A stretch of DNA of 10,604 bases, taken from Gammaproteobacteria bacterium. Its GTDB lineage: Bacteria > Pseudomonadota > Gammaproteobacteria > S012-40. The stretch is taken from the NCBI GenBank assembly GCA_015491615.1, contig WFVN01000034.1:1-10604 (forward strand), given 5' to 3'. Numbering within the stretch: the first letter of the stretch is position 1; every line of letters begins with the position of its first letter. Below, one piece after another: positions 1 through 6,026 of the stretch. The position numbers and the translations under genes were made by a program. The notes below the pieces were generated by a model. That model was not told the DNA's origin. It worked only from the letters and a program-made list of their open reading frames with translations, and did not search any database.

Positions 1-407
1 CCATCGAACACCCGGAAATCGAAAAGGTGTTGGGGGAGCGCCCCATCCATGTTCAGAAATTCACCTTTTTTGGGGCGGTATTCGGTTTGGTTTTCGGCTT
101 TTTCTTCCTGGCGGCGGCCCAGGCCTCGTTCCTCGTCCAGCCCCAGGGAGGTAAACCGGTCATTCCGTTGCCGTCCAATTTCGTGCTCATGTATGAAATG
201 TTGATCTTTTTCGGTGTGTGGACCACCGTGTTCGCCTTCTTCGTTCTTGCCGGGCTGGGTCGCAAGCGGGGCACCATGTATTCGGAAAAGGTCAGCATTG
301 ATCAAGTTGGAGTGATGCTCGACGTCAAACCCGAACAACTCGAGCCCATCAAGGAGTTGTTCAAACGCCACAAGGCCCAGGAAATTCGTGAAGAGGTGGT
401 GCGATGA
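1..407 (+). CDS. actD: Alternative complex III subunit ActD (DUF3341), 5' partial
   Basis: This is the end of a small membrane protein of the quinol:electron acceptor oxidoreductase (ACIII) family. The frame is open from the first base, so the true start lies upstream; GTG at 27 is only an internal codon. About 134 residues are visible. Two hydrophobic segments are clear (starting near FTFFGAVFG and near FVLMYEMLIFFG), separated by a loop with GGKPVIPLP. A charged C-terminal tail follows, with the pattern VGVMLDV...LEPIKELF...KAQEIREE. The two-helix hairpin with a G-K-P-x-x-x-x-P loop and a terminal domain of this kind is what I know of ActD proteins, usually about 170-200 residues, so roughly 40-60 residues are missing. 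The identification also rests on context: actE and actF follow immediately. The stop codon overlaps the actE start by four bases (ATGA, 404-407), which implies translational coupling. Confidence 0.78.
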   Translation, partial: IEHPEIEKVLGERPIHVQKFTFFGAVFGLVFGFFFLAAAQASFLVQPQGGKPVIPLPSNFVLMYEMLIFFGVWTTVFAFFVLAGLGRKRGTMYSEKVSIDQVGVMLDVKPEQLEPIKELFKRHKAQEIREEVVR

Positions 408-982
408 AGAAGACGATCAAGAACGGCATCGCCGTGGCGGCCTTGGTCGGTTTGACTCCGGTAGTCGCGTACGCTTGGCCTTGGTCCACGGACATGATGA
501 ATCAGCCCAGCATCAAACCGCAGGAAGGCGCTCCCTATCCCTTTCCGGAGCGCTCCATTCCGGTTACTGGCGAACCCACGAAGGTCGCGGATCGGCAGGA
601 GGCGGAAAACCTGACGAATCCCGTACCGGCCGACGCTGATTCCATTAAACAGGGCCGAATCCTTTACAAGATCTATTGTGCCGCTTGCCACGGCCTCACT
701 GGCCAAGCCGATGCGCCGATCAGCCCCAAGGTGGGCGCAATTAGCTTGGTGGACGAATATGTTCAAGAGACCCTGAGCGAAGGGTGGATCTGGGGCACCA
801 TCACTTTCGGTAGCGCTCTCATGCCGGCCTATGGGAAGCCGGGAGAGCAGGGTGGAGCAAACGATATGACGCCCATCGAGCGCTGGCACGTAGTGAATTA
901 CATCAAACACGCCTTGGTTAAGGACGCCGAAGAGGCGGCTGCACTGGCCCAGCAGGCCAACGCCGGAACCCAACAGAACTAA
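404..982 (+). CDS. actE: Alternative complex III monoheme cytochrome c subunit ActE
   Basis: The 192-residue protein is a class I cytochrome c predicted to take electrons from the ACIII core on the periplasmic side and pass them to a soluble cytochrome or terminal oxidase. The N-terminus (MKKTIKNG, then a hydrophobic stretch ending in A-Y-A at 22-24) looks like a Sec signal peptide cleaved by signal peptidase I. The mature part begins W-P-W-S-T-D-M and contains Q-P-S-I-K-P, typical of this subunit. The heme site is C92-A-A-C95-H96. M140 in the ALMPAYG stretch is the likely sixth ligand. The C-terminal helix carries W161 and Y166 of the cytochrome c fold, followed by an Ala/Gln-rich tail. The start at 404 overlaps the actD stop. 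The only cysteines are the two heme cysteines, so there is no lipobox, although ActE of well-studied complexes is a lipoprotein. A generic cytochrome c is the alternative reading, but the position between actD and actF argues against it. Confidence 0.87.
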   Translation: MKKTIKNGIAVAALVGLTPVVAYAWPWSTDMMNQPSIKPQEGAPYPFPERSIPVTGEPTKVADRQEAENLTNPVPADADSIKQGRILYKIYCAACHGLTGQADAPISPKVGAISLVDEYVQETLSEGWIWGTITFGSALMPAYGKPGEQGGANDMTPIERWHVVNYIKHALVKDAEEAAALAQQANAGTQQN

Positions 983-994
983 GAGGAATCCACT

Positions 995-2026
995 ATGGAG
1001 AGTTTTGGCAGCTGGTCCGTGTTGACCACCAATTTCATCTTGATCCTGTATATCGCCCTGGGCGGGGTGACGTTGGCTTCCCTGTTGCACCTGGCCAATG
1101 GCAAGTGGCGCGTCCATGTGCGCGACTTCGCCGTGTCTCTTGCGGTGCTGTTTCCGGTGGCCTTCGTTCTCTTGCTGATTCTCTTGGCCAATGGTGAGGC
1201 TACGTTCCAGTGGATGGCCCATGCTCATGACGACGAGCACCACTTGAACGCTTGGCACAACTATGCCTTTTTGGTGACGCGGGAAATTATAGGTTTCTTC
1301 ATCGTTGCCGGCCTCTATGGAGCTTTCATCAAGTTCCAGTACGAGGCGCAGGTGGACCCCAGCCCCGAAGCCCAATGGCGCTTCCGCAACATCGCCCTCC
1401 TGATCCCGTTCGCCTATGTCCTCTATGGGACCATGGTGGCTTGGGATTTCGAGATGACCCAGATTCCAAGCTGGCACAGTGCCATCTATGCCATGTATCA
1501 CTTCATCAGTAATTTCCACTTCTTCCTGGCCTTCTTCGCCCTGTTCCTGTTCGTGCTGAGCCGCTCGGACAAACTGAACAAGAAGATTCCGGAGTACGTT
1601 TTCAATTATTTGGCGCAAATGATGCTGGCCTTCACCATCCTGTGGACGTACACCTACTTCGCTCAGTACCTCATCATGTGGTACGGACGCTTGCCCGAAG
1701 AATTCTTCCGTTATCACAACATGATGGAGGAAGGCTTCGGTCCTCTGTGGTGGAGCTTCCTGGTCTTGAAGTTCGTCATCCCCTTTCTGGCCTTCATCTT
1801 CACAGTGAATCGTCATACGCCGTCCATTATCGCCACCGTGTCTTTTGCCATCATCGTGGGAACCTGGATCGAGCGCTATACATGGATCGCTGGTTCGGTG
1901 GATCCCAAGTACTATCACATTCCCATGACTTCGCTGTTTGACATTTTAGTGACAGTGGTGGTTATCGGAGTCTCCTTCGTCACCGTACGCTGGTCGCTGA
2001 CGCGGTTCGGGCTCATGCGGCCTTGA
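995..2026 (+). CDS. actF: Alternative complex III membrane subunit ActF (NrfD/PsrC-like)
   Basis: The 343-residue polytopic membrane protein is the second NrfD-like subunit of ACIII, a quinol-interacting or proton-path component in the cytoplasmic membrane. About nine to ten hydrophobic segments are visible (approximately residues 10-32, 43-66, 88-112, 133-150, 162-189, 203-229, 250-271, 276-298 and 312-334). Family-like signatures are AWDFEM...PSWHSAIYAMYHF (149-170, compare F-D-W-x-M-S-x-x-P-H-W-x-S-T in relatives) and FTILWTYTYFAQYLIMWY followed by GRLPEE (213-236). It ends with WIERYTWIAG and a terminal helix. A loop at 74-89 is rich in His and Asp (H76, H78, H82, H83, H88). It starts 12 bases after the actE stop with AGAGGA as ribosome binding site. 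A strong terminator follows, so it is the last gene of the operon. ActC, the paralogue, is less likely because ActC precedes actD in known operons. Confidence 0.88.
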   Translation: MESFGSWSVLTTNFILILYIALGGVTLASLLHLANGKWRVHVRDFAVSLAVLFPVAFVLLLILLANGEATFQWMAHAHDDEHHLNAWHNYAFLVTREIIGFFIVAGLYGAFIKFQYEAQVDPSPEAQWRFRNIALLIPFAYVLYGTMVAWDFEMTQIPSWHSAIYAMYHFISNFHFFLAFFALFLFVLSRSDKLNKKIPEYVFNYLAQMMLAFTILWTYTYFAQYLIMWYGRLPEEFFRYHNMMEEGFGPLWWSFLVLKFVIPFLAFIFTVNRHTPSIIATVSFAIIVGTWIERYTWIAGSVDPKYYHIPMTSLFDILVTVVVIGVSFVTVRWSLTRFGLMRP

Positions 2027-2051
2027 CCTCTCTAAGCGTGCGGAGAAATTG

Positions 2052-2081
2052 AAAAATCCCCGCCTCGGCGGGGATTTTTTT
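2052..2081 (+). terminator. Rho-independent terminator of the ACIII operon
   Basis: A perfect GC-rich hairpin pairs ATCCCCGCC (2056-2064) with GGCGGGGAT (2067-2075), with a very short loop. Flanking A and T residues extend the pairing, and a run of seven T ends at 2081. It begins 26 bases after the actF stop. It should separate ACIII transcripts from the downstream bc1 operon. The AT flanks could give some function on the other strand too, but no minus-strand gene ends here. Confidence 0.92.
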
Positions 2082-2262
2082 GCGCCTAAAGTTTGCATCG
2101 TTCCATGTCGATGCGGAGTCGGTCGGCGACTGTTTATTAGTGCATAATAATATTCGATACGGTTCGCGTGAGATTAGGATTAAGCTAGATGCGGAATGTG
2201 ACGTTGCGACTATCCTCAAGGTGCGGGAGGTCCGCATCCATCGGCCAGTGAGGCGAATGCAG
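2082..2262 (+). promoter_or_regulatory. Leader / probable promoter region of the bc1 operon
   Basis: This 181-bp gene-free stretch lies between the ACIII terminator and petA, so the promoter of petABC should be here. An AT-rich island at 2131-2155 contains CATAAT (2143-2148) and overlapping TAATAT (2147-2152), which could serve as a -10 element. I see no convincing -35 hexamer at 16-18 bases, so the exact promoter is not fixed. GTGAGG at 2248-2253 is the petA ribosome binding site. Confidence 0.4.
2110..2238. repeat. Three copies of the 8-mer GATGCGGA in the petA leader
   Basis: Direct copies lie at 2110-2117 and 2189-2196, and an inverted copy (TCCGCATC) at 2231-2238. The second and third copies could pair as an 8-bp stem enclosing 34 bases. 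Inside it, CCTC (2214-2217) can pair with GAGG (2227-2230). The copies could be protein binding sites or part of an RNA structure just before the petA ribosome binding site. The repeats are seen directly; any function is inference. Confidence 0.4.
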
Positions 2263-2853
2263 ATGAATGAAGAAGTGGACAAACAGCGGCGTAAGGCCTT
2301 GGTGGCGGCCGCTAGCGTAGTGGGGGGGGCCGGCGTGGTCGCGGCGATCGTTCCCTTCATTGAATCCATGGAGCCGAGCGCCAAGGCGCAGGCGGCCGGT
2401 GCTCCGGTCGAGGTGGACATCTCGAAGTTGACACCAGGCGAGCTGCTGACGGTGGAATGGCGAGGTAAGCCCATCTGGGTCTTGCGCCGCACGCCACGCA
2501 TGTTGGAAACGTTGAAAGAGGTGCGAGGTCAGCTCAAAGACCCGGATTCGAAACAATCCATCCAACCCGATTTTGCCAAGAATGAGTATCGATCTTTGAA
2601 ACCGGAGTATCTGGTGGTCGTTGGTATATGTACCCATTTGGGGTGTGCGCCCACTTTCCGTCCTGACGAAGCTCCCTCGGATCTCGGTCCCCAATGGAAG
2701 GGTGGCTATTTCTGCCCTTGCCACGGCTCCCGTTTCGATCTGGCCGGACGTGTCCTGAAAGGGAGCCCGGCTCCGACCAACCTGGTCGTTCCACCCTATC
2801 GTTTCCTGAGTGACACCCGCTTATTGGTGGGCGCAGAAACGGAGGCAGCGTAA
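2263..2853 (+). CDS. petA: Ubiquinol-cytochrome c reductase iron-sulfur (Rieske) subunit
   Basis: The 196-residue Rieske [2Fe-2S] protein of the cytochrome bc1 complex takes one electron from quinol at the Qo site and carries it to cytochrome c1. The N-terminus has a twin-arginine pair (K-Q-R9-R10-K) before a hydrophobic anchor (about 12-32), as in Tat-exported Rieske proteins. The cluster-binding boxes are complete: C123-T-H125-L-G-C128 and C151-P-C153-H154-G-S156, where C123, H125, C151 and H154 bind the cluster and C128/C153 form the disulfide. Length is normal for the family. The ATG at 2263 was chosen because GTGAGG (2248-2253) lies nine bases upstream; the in-frame ATG at 2257 would leave only three. 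The frame is open further upstream to a TTG near 2080, but that extension shows no family features. A run of eight G (2322-2329) falls in the anchor. The TAA overlaps the petB ATG by one base. Confidence 0.97.
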   Translation: MNEEVDKQRRKALVAAASVVGGAGVVAAIVPFIESMEPSAKAQAAGAPVEVDISKLTPGELLTVEWRGKPIWVLRRTPRMLETLKEVRGQLKDPDSKQSIQPDFAKNEYRSLKPEYLVVVGICTHLGCAPTFRPDEAPSDLGPQWKGGYFCPCHGSRFDLAGRVLKGSPAPTNLVVPPYRFLSDTRLLVGAETEAA

Positions 2854-4079
2854 TGGCCAACGTACTCAACGGCGTGCTCGACTGGGTCAATGAACGATTC
2901 CCGCTGAGAGATCTCTGGGAGCACCACCTGACCCATTATTACGCACCGAAAAACCTCAATTTCTGGTACTACTTCGGCTCTCTTGCTTTCGTGGTGCTGA
3001 TCATCCAGATCGTCACCGGTATTTTCCTCGCTATGAGTTACAAGCCTGCGGCTTCTCTCGCTTTTGGTTCGGTGGAATACATCATGCGCGACGTCCAGTG
3101 GGGGTGGCTCATCCGCTACATGCATTCCACGGGTGCTTCGTTCTTTTTTATCGTGGTTTATTTGCACATGTTTCGTTCCTTGCTCTACGGATCCCATCAA
3201 AAGCCCCGGGAATTGTTGTGGCTGGTGGGAATGTTCATTTTCGTGCTGTTGATGGCTGAGGCCTTCCTTGGATATCTGCTGCCTTGGGGGCAGATGTCTT
3301 ACTGGGGAGCGCAGGTGATCATCTCGTTGTTCGGAGCCATTCCCTACATCGGTGAAGATTTGGCGCTGTGGATCCGGGGGGACTACGTGGTCTCCGACGT
3401 GACTTTGAACCGATTTTTCTCTTTGCACGTCATTGCCTTGCCGCTGCTTCTCTTGGGTGCGGTGGTGGTACATCTTATGGCCCTGCATCGCGTGGGTTCC
3501 AACAATCCTGATGGAATAGACATCAAGAAAAAAAAAGGGCCGGACGGTGTTCCTTTGGATGGAATACCTTTTCACCCCTATTACACGGTCAAGGACCTGT
3601 TCGGCGTGGTCGTGTTTTTGATCTTTTTCTCGGCAGTCGTCTTCTATGCACCAGAAATGGGTGGTTGGTTCCTGGAACACAATAATTTCATTCCCGCGGA
3701 TCCCTTGAAGACGCCCGAACATATTGTGCCTCTGTGGTATTTCACGCCCTTCTATGCCATTCTCCGCGCTGTGCCGGATAAATTCCTGGGTGTGGTGGCC
3801 ATGGGGGCCGCCATCCTGGTGTTGTTCTTGTTGCCTTGGCTGGATCGCTATCAGGTACGTTCCATTCGCTATCGGGGGCCGGTATATCGTGTTGCCCTTG
3901 CCCTGTTCGTGCTCAGCTTCGTGGCCCTGGGTTATCTGGGGACCATTCCGGCCACACCGATGGCGACCTTTTTCGCCCGCTTGTTCAGCGCCATCTATTT
4001 CCTCTTTTTCCTGCTGATGCCGCTCTACCCACGATGGGACAAGACGCGGCCCGAGCCCGAGCGGGTGACCTTCAAATGA
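2853..4079 (+). CDS. petB: Cytochrome b subunit of the bc1 complex
   Basis: The 408-residue integral membrane subunit carries both b hemes and the Qo and Qi quinone sites. The eight-helix cytochrome b pattern is complete. Heme ligands are H91 and H105 in helix B, and H192 and H207 in helix D; the helix D spacing of 15 is the form I know from beta- and gammaproteobacteria. LPWGQMSYWGAQV (143-155) lies at the Qo side. At the Qo loop the usual PEWY tetrad reads P293-L294-W295-Y296, so the Glu position is Leu. After helix D comes a charged segment, GIDIKKKKGPDG, encoded partly by a run of nine A (3528-3536), and then the C-terminal four-helix part. The start overlaps the petA stop by one base, with GGAGG at 2841-2845. 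The stop overlaps the petC start by four bases. Codon third positions are less GC-rich than in petC. Confidence 0.97.
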   Translation: MANVLNGVLDWVNERFPLRDLWEHHLTHYYAPKNLNFWYYFGSLAFVVLIIQIVTGIFLAMSYKPAASLAFGSVEYIMRDVQWGWLIRYMHSTGASFFFIVVYLHMFRSLLYGSHQKPRELLWLVGMFIFVLLMAEAFLGYLLPWGQMSYWGAQVIISLFGAIPYIGEDLALWIRGDYVVSDVTLNRFFSLHVIALPLLLLGAVVVHLMALHRVGSNNPDGIDIKKKKGPDGVPLDGIPFHPYYTVKDLFGVVVFLIFFSAVVFYAPEMGGWFLEHNNFIPADPLKTPEHIVPLWYFTPFYAILRAVPDKFLGVVAMGAAILVLFLLPWLDRYQVRSIRYRGPVYRVALALFVLSFVALGYLGTIPATPMATFFARLFSAIYFLFFLLMPLYPRWDKTRPEPERVTFK

Positions 4080-4813
4080 TCAAAAAAAGCCTACGCATTC
4101 TGTTCTTGGGTTTGTTGGCCCTCCAGGGGACGGTCTGGGCCAGTGGCGGGGAGGTCCATCTGGACAAGGCGCCGGTGGACATCACCGACCGGGAGTCGGT
4201 GATCCGTGGCGCGGAGACCTTCGTTCGCTATTGCCTCAACTGCCATTCCGCCGCCTACATGCGCTACAACCGCCTGGGCATGGACCTGGGTATCGACGAC
4301 AAGGAGCTCATGGCACGGTTCATCTATGCCGGTGACAAGCCCGGCGACACCATGACCGTGGCCATGGACCCAAAGATGGCGAAGGCCTGGTTCGGCACGG
4401 CGCCGCCGGATCTCACCGTCGTCGCCCGGGCCCGGGGCGCGGATTGGCTCTACACCTATCTACGGTCCTTTTACCTGGACCCGGCCCGCCCCTGGGGCGT
4501 GAACAATCGGGTCTTCCAGGACGTGGGCATGCCACACGTCCTGTGGCGTCTGCAAGGTCTTTATGAGCCGGTGGTGGAGAAGGACGAAAACGGGCACGAG
4601 GTCATCACCGGGCTGAAACAGGTGCAAACGGGTCTCATGAGTCCCGAGGAGTACGATGCCTTCGTCGCCGATCTCGTGAACTACCTGGTCTACATGGGCG
4701 AGCCGGCGCGTTTGCAGCGCATGAGCCTGGGGCCGTGGGTCTTGCTTTATCTCTTCGTGCTCCTGTTGGTTCTCTATCTCCTCAAGAAGGAGTATTGGAA
4801 AGACGTACGTTGA
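4076..4813 (+). CDS. petC: Cytochrome c1 of the bc1 complex
   Basis: The 245-residue membrane-anchored cytochrome accepts electrons from the Rieske protein and reduces soluble periplasmic cytochrome c. A signal peptide (MIKKSLRIL plus a hydrophobic core) ends near V-W-A22. The heme site is C53-L-N-C56-H57 followed by SAAYMRYNRLG, a c1 signature. TAPPDLT (108-114) and M152 in GMPHVL, the expected axial ligand, are present. A C-terminal membrane helix (about 218-236) ends in a positively charged tail (KKEYWKDVR). It starts at the ATG within ATGA shared with petB; a longer reading frame back to 3836 is only an out-of-frame overlap with petB. No intrinsic terminator is visible after the stop, so read-through into sspA is possible. 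Confidence 0.96.
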   Translation: MIKKSLRILFLGLLALQGTVWASGGEVHLDKAPVDITDRESVIRGAETFVRYCLNCHSAAYMRYNRLGMDLGIDDKELMARFIYAGDKPGDTMTVAMDPKMAKAWFGTAPPDLTVVARARGADWLYTYLRSFYLDPARPWGVNNRVFQDVGMPHVLWRLQGLYEPVVEKDENGHEVITGLKQVQTGLMSPEEYDAFVADLVNYLVYMGEPARLQRMSLGPWVLLYLFVLLLVLYLLKKEYWKDVR

Positions 4814-4848
4814 GCCGCTGGTTGCTCGCCGGTCGTTGGGGCGGAATC

Positions 4849-4866
4849 TGCTAGAATACGGCGCCA
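4849..4866 (+). promoter_or_regulatory. Extended -10 promoter upstream of sspA
   Basis: TG (4849-4850), one base, then TAGAAT (4852-4857) forms an extended -10 element. No -35 hexamer is recognisable at the usual distance, which fits extended -10 promoters. The bases after it (ACGGCGCCA) make a GC-rich discriminator, a feature of promoters under stringent (ppGpp) control. Transcription would start near 4863-4866, giving a leader of about 95 bases before sspA. Promoter identity is inferred from motif only. Confidence 0.6.
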
Positions 4867-4960
4867 TACGAGCCGTCGGTGGTCAGGTCGGCCCCGGCGC
4901 CGATGGTCTTTCGCCGCTGGCCGGCGGCGTCCCGCGTCGAAAATATCCAAGGAGAACAGC

Positions 4961-5593
4961 ATGGCTTTGATGGCGACCAAAAAGTCGGTGATGACGCTGT
5001 ATACCAGCCAGGACAGCCCCTATTGTCATCGGGTGCGTATCGTCATGGCGGAGAAAAATGTCGCCTACGAGATGGTCGATGTGGATCCGGCCAATCCACC
5101 CGAAGATCTGCTGGATCTCAATCCTTATCAGACCGTGCCCACGCTCGTGGATCGGGAGTTGGTGCTCTACGAATCGAGGATCATCATGGAATATCTGGAC
5201 GAACGCTTCCCTCACCCTCCGTTGATGCCGGTGGACCCGGTCTCTCGTGCTCGTAGTCGCCTGATGATGTATCGCATCGACCGTGACTGGTACGGCCTTT
5301 TGCCCAAGATGAAAGGCAAGAGCAAGAGCAAGGAAGCGGAGACGGCACGCAGGGAGTTGCTGGACAGCCTTCTTTCCATCATTCCCGTCTTCGAGGCCAA
5401 ACCGTATTTTATGAGCGACGAGTTCTCCCTCGTGGATTGTTGTATCGCCCCGCTCCTTTGGCGTCTGCCCGCCTACGGGGTGAAATTGCCCAAGCAGGCC
5501 CGACCCATTGAGGATTACGCCGAGCGTCTGTTCCAGCGCGAATCCTTTCAGGAGAGCTTGCTGGATGCGGAAAAGGCCCTGCGCGAGGCCTGA
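4961..5593 (+). CDS. sspA: Stringent starvation protein A (glutathione S-transferase fold)
   Basis: The 210-residue cytoplasmic protein binds RNA polymerase and adjusts transcription under stress and starvation in gammaproteobacteria. It has a thioredoxin-like N-terminal domain (about 10-85) and an all-helical GST C-terminal domain (about 92-205). Diagnostic stretches are LNPYQTVPTLVDRELVLYES (53-72), EYLDERFPHPPLMP (77-90), which includes the P84-H85-P86 surface known to matter for E. coli SspA, and DEFSLVDCCIAPLLWRLP (153-170). The GST active-site region reads S-P-Y-C22-H, keeping one cysteine that E. coli SspA lacks there. The start at 4961 is set by AAGGAG at 4949-4954, six bases upstream. 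sspB follows two bases after the stop. The position directly after petABC is a familiar arrangement in beta/gammaproteobacteria. Confidence 0.95.
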   Translation: MALMATKKSVMTLYTSQDSPYCHRVRIVMAEKNVAYEMVDVDPANPPEDLLDLNPYQTVPTLVDRELVLYESRIIMEYLDERFPHPPLMPVDPVSRARSRLMMYRIDRDWYGLLPKMKGKSKSKEAETARRELLDSLLSIIPVFEAKPYFMSDEFSLVDCCIAPLLWRLPAYGVKLPKQARPIEDYAERLFQRESFQESLLDAEKALREA

Positions 5594-5595
5594 GC

Positions 5596-6012
5596 ATGGC
5601 ACAGGATTTCACCATGACCTCCAGCCGTCCCTACCTCGTGCGGGCCCTGTACGAATGGATCCTGGACAACGGCCTCACCCCCTACCTGTTGGTGGATGCC
5701 ACCGTGCCCGGCGCGGTGGTGCCGCAGGATTTCGTCCAGGACGGCAAGATCGTCCTCAACATCTCCCCCTCGGCGGTGCGCGACCTGGAGTTGGGCAACG
5801 ACCAGATCCACTTCAACGCCCGTTTCCGGGGGGTGGCCCAGGATGTCTTTGTGCCCGTCGGCGCCGTCCTCGCCATCTATGCTCGCGAGAACGGACACGG
5901 CATGGTCTTCGCCGAAGAAGGGGATACCACACCGCCGCCGGGGGGCTCTCCCGCTGGCGGTGGCGAAGAAAAGAAAGGTGGCGACCGTCCGCGTCTGCGC
6001 GTGGTGAAATGA
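5596..6012 (+). CDS. sspB: ClpXP protease specificity-enhancing factor SspB
   Basis: The 138-residue adaptor binds ssrA-tagged and other substrates and delivers them to ClpXP. The folded substrate-binding domain covers about 8-108, with family stretches SSRPYLVRALYEWILDN (9-25), LNISPSAVRDLELGND (54-69) and FNARFRGV (73-80). A flexible Pro/Gly-rich linker (about 110-130) leads to the ClpX-binding tail R131-P-R-L-R-V-V-K138 at the extreme C-terminus. The start at 5596 uses GAGG at about 5584-5587. An in-frame ATG at 5614 (MTSSRPYL) matches the usual N-terminus of the family equally well, so the first six residues are uncertain. It is co-transcribed with sspA and ends 14 bases from the stop codon of the convergent aminopeptidase gene. 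Confidence 0.95.
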   Translation: MAQDFTMTSSRPYLVRALYEWILDNGLTPYLLVDATVPGAVVPQDFVQDGKIVLNISPSAVRDLELGNDQIHFNARFRGVAQDVFVPVGAVLAIYARENGHGMVFAEEGDTTPPPGGSPAGGGEEKKGGDRPRLRVVK

Positions 6013-6026
6013 GGGGCGGCCGGCCT

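Noticed and set aside
302..1918. A 538-codon open reading frame on the minus strand
   Set aside because: It lies entirely antisense to actD, actE and actF, whose products are recognisable. Its product is low-complexity (many H, Q, E, G) with no domain or signal, as expected of a mirror frame.
2080..2262. An N-terminal extension of the Rieske protein starting at TTG near 2080
   Set aside because: The extension starts inside the T-tract of the terminator and shows no family similarity; a ribosome binding site at 2248-2253 supports ATG at 2263.
6013..6026. The palindrome GGCCGGCC (6018-6025) between convergent sspB and the aminopeptidase gene as a terminator
   Set aside because: It has no loop of workable size and no T-tract on either side.
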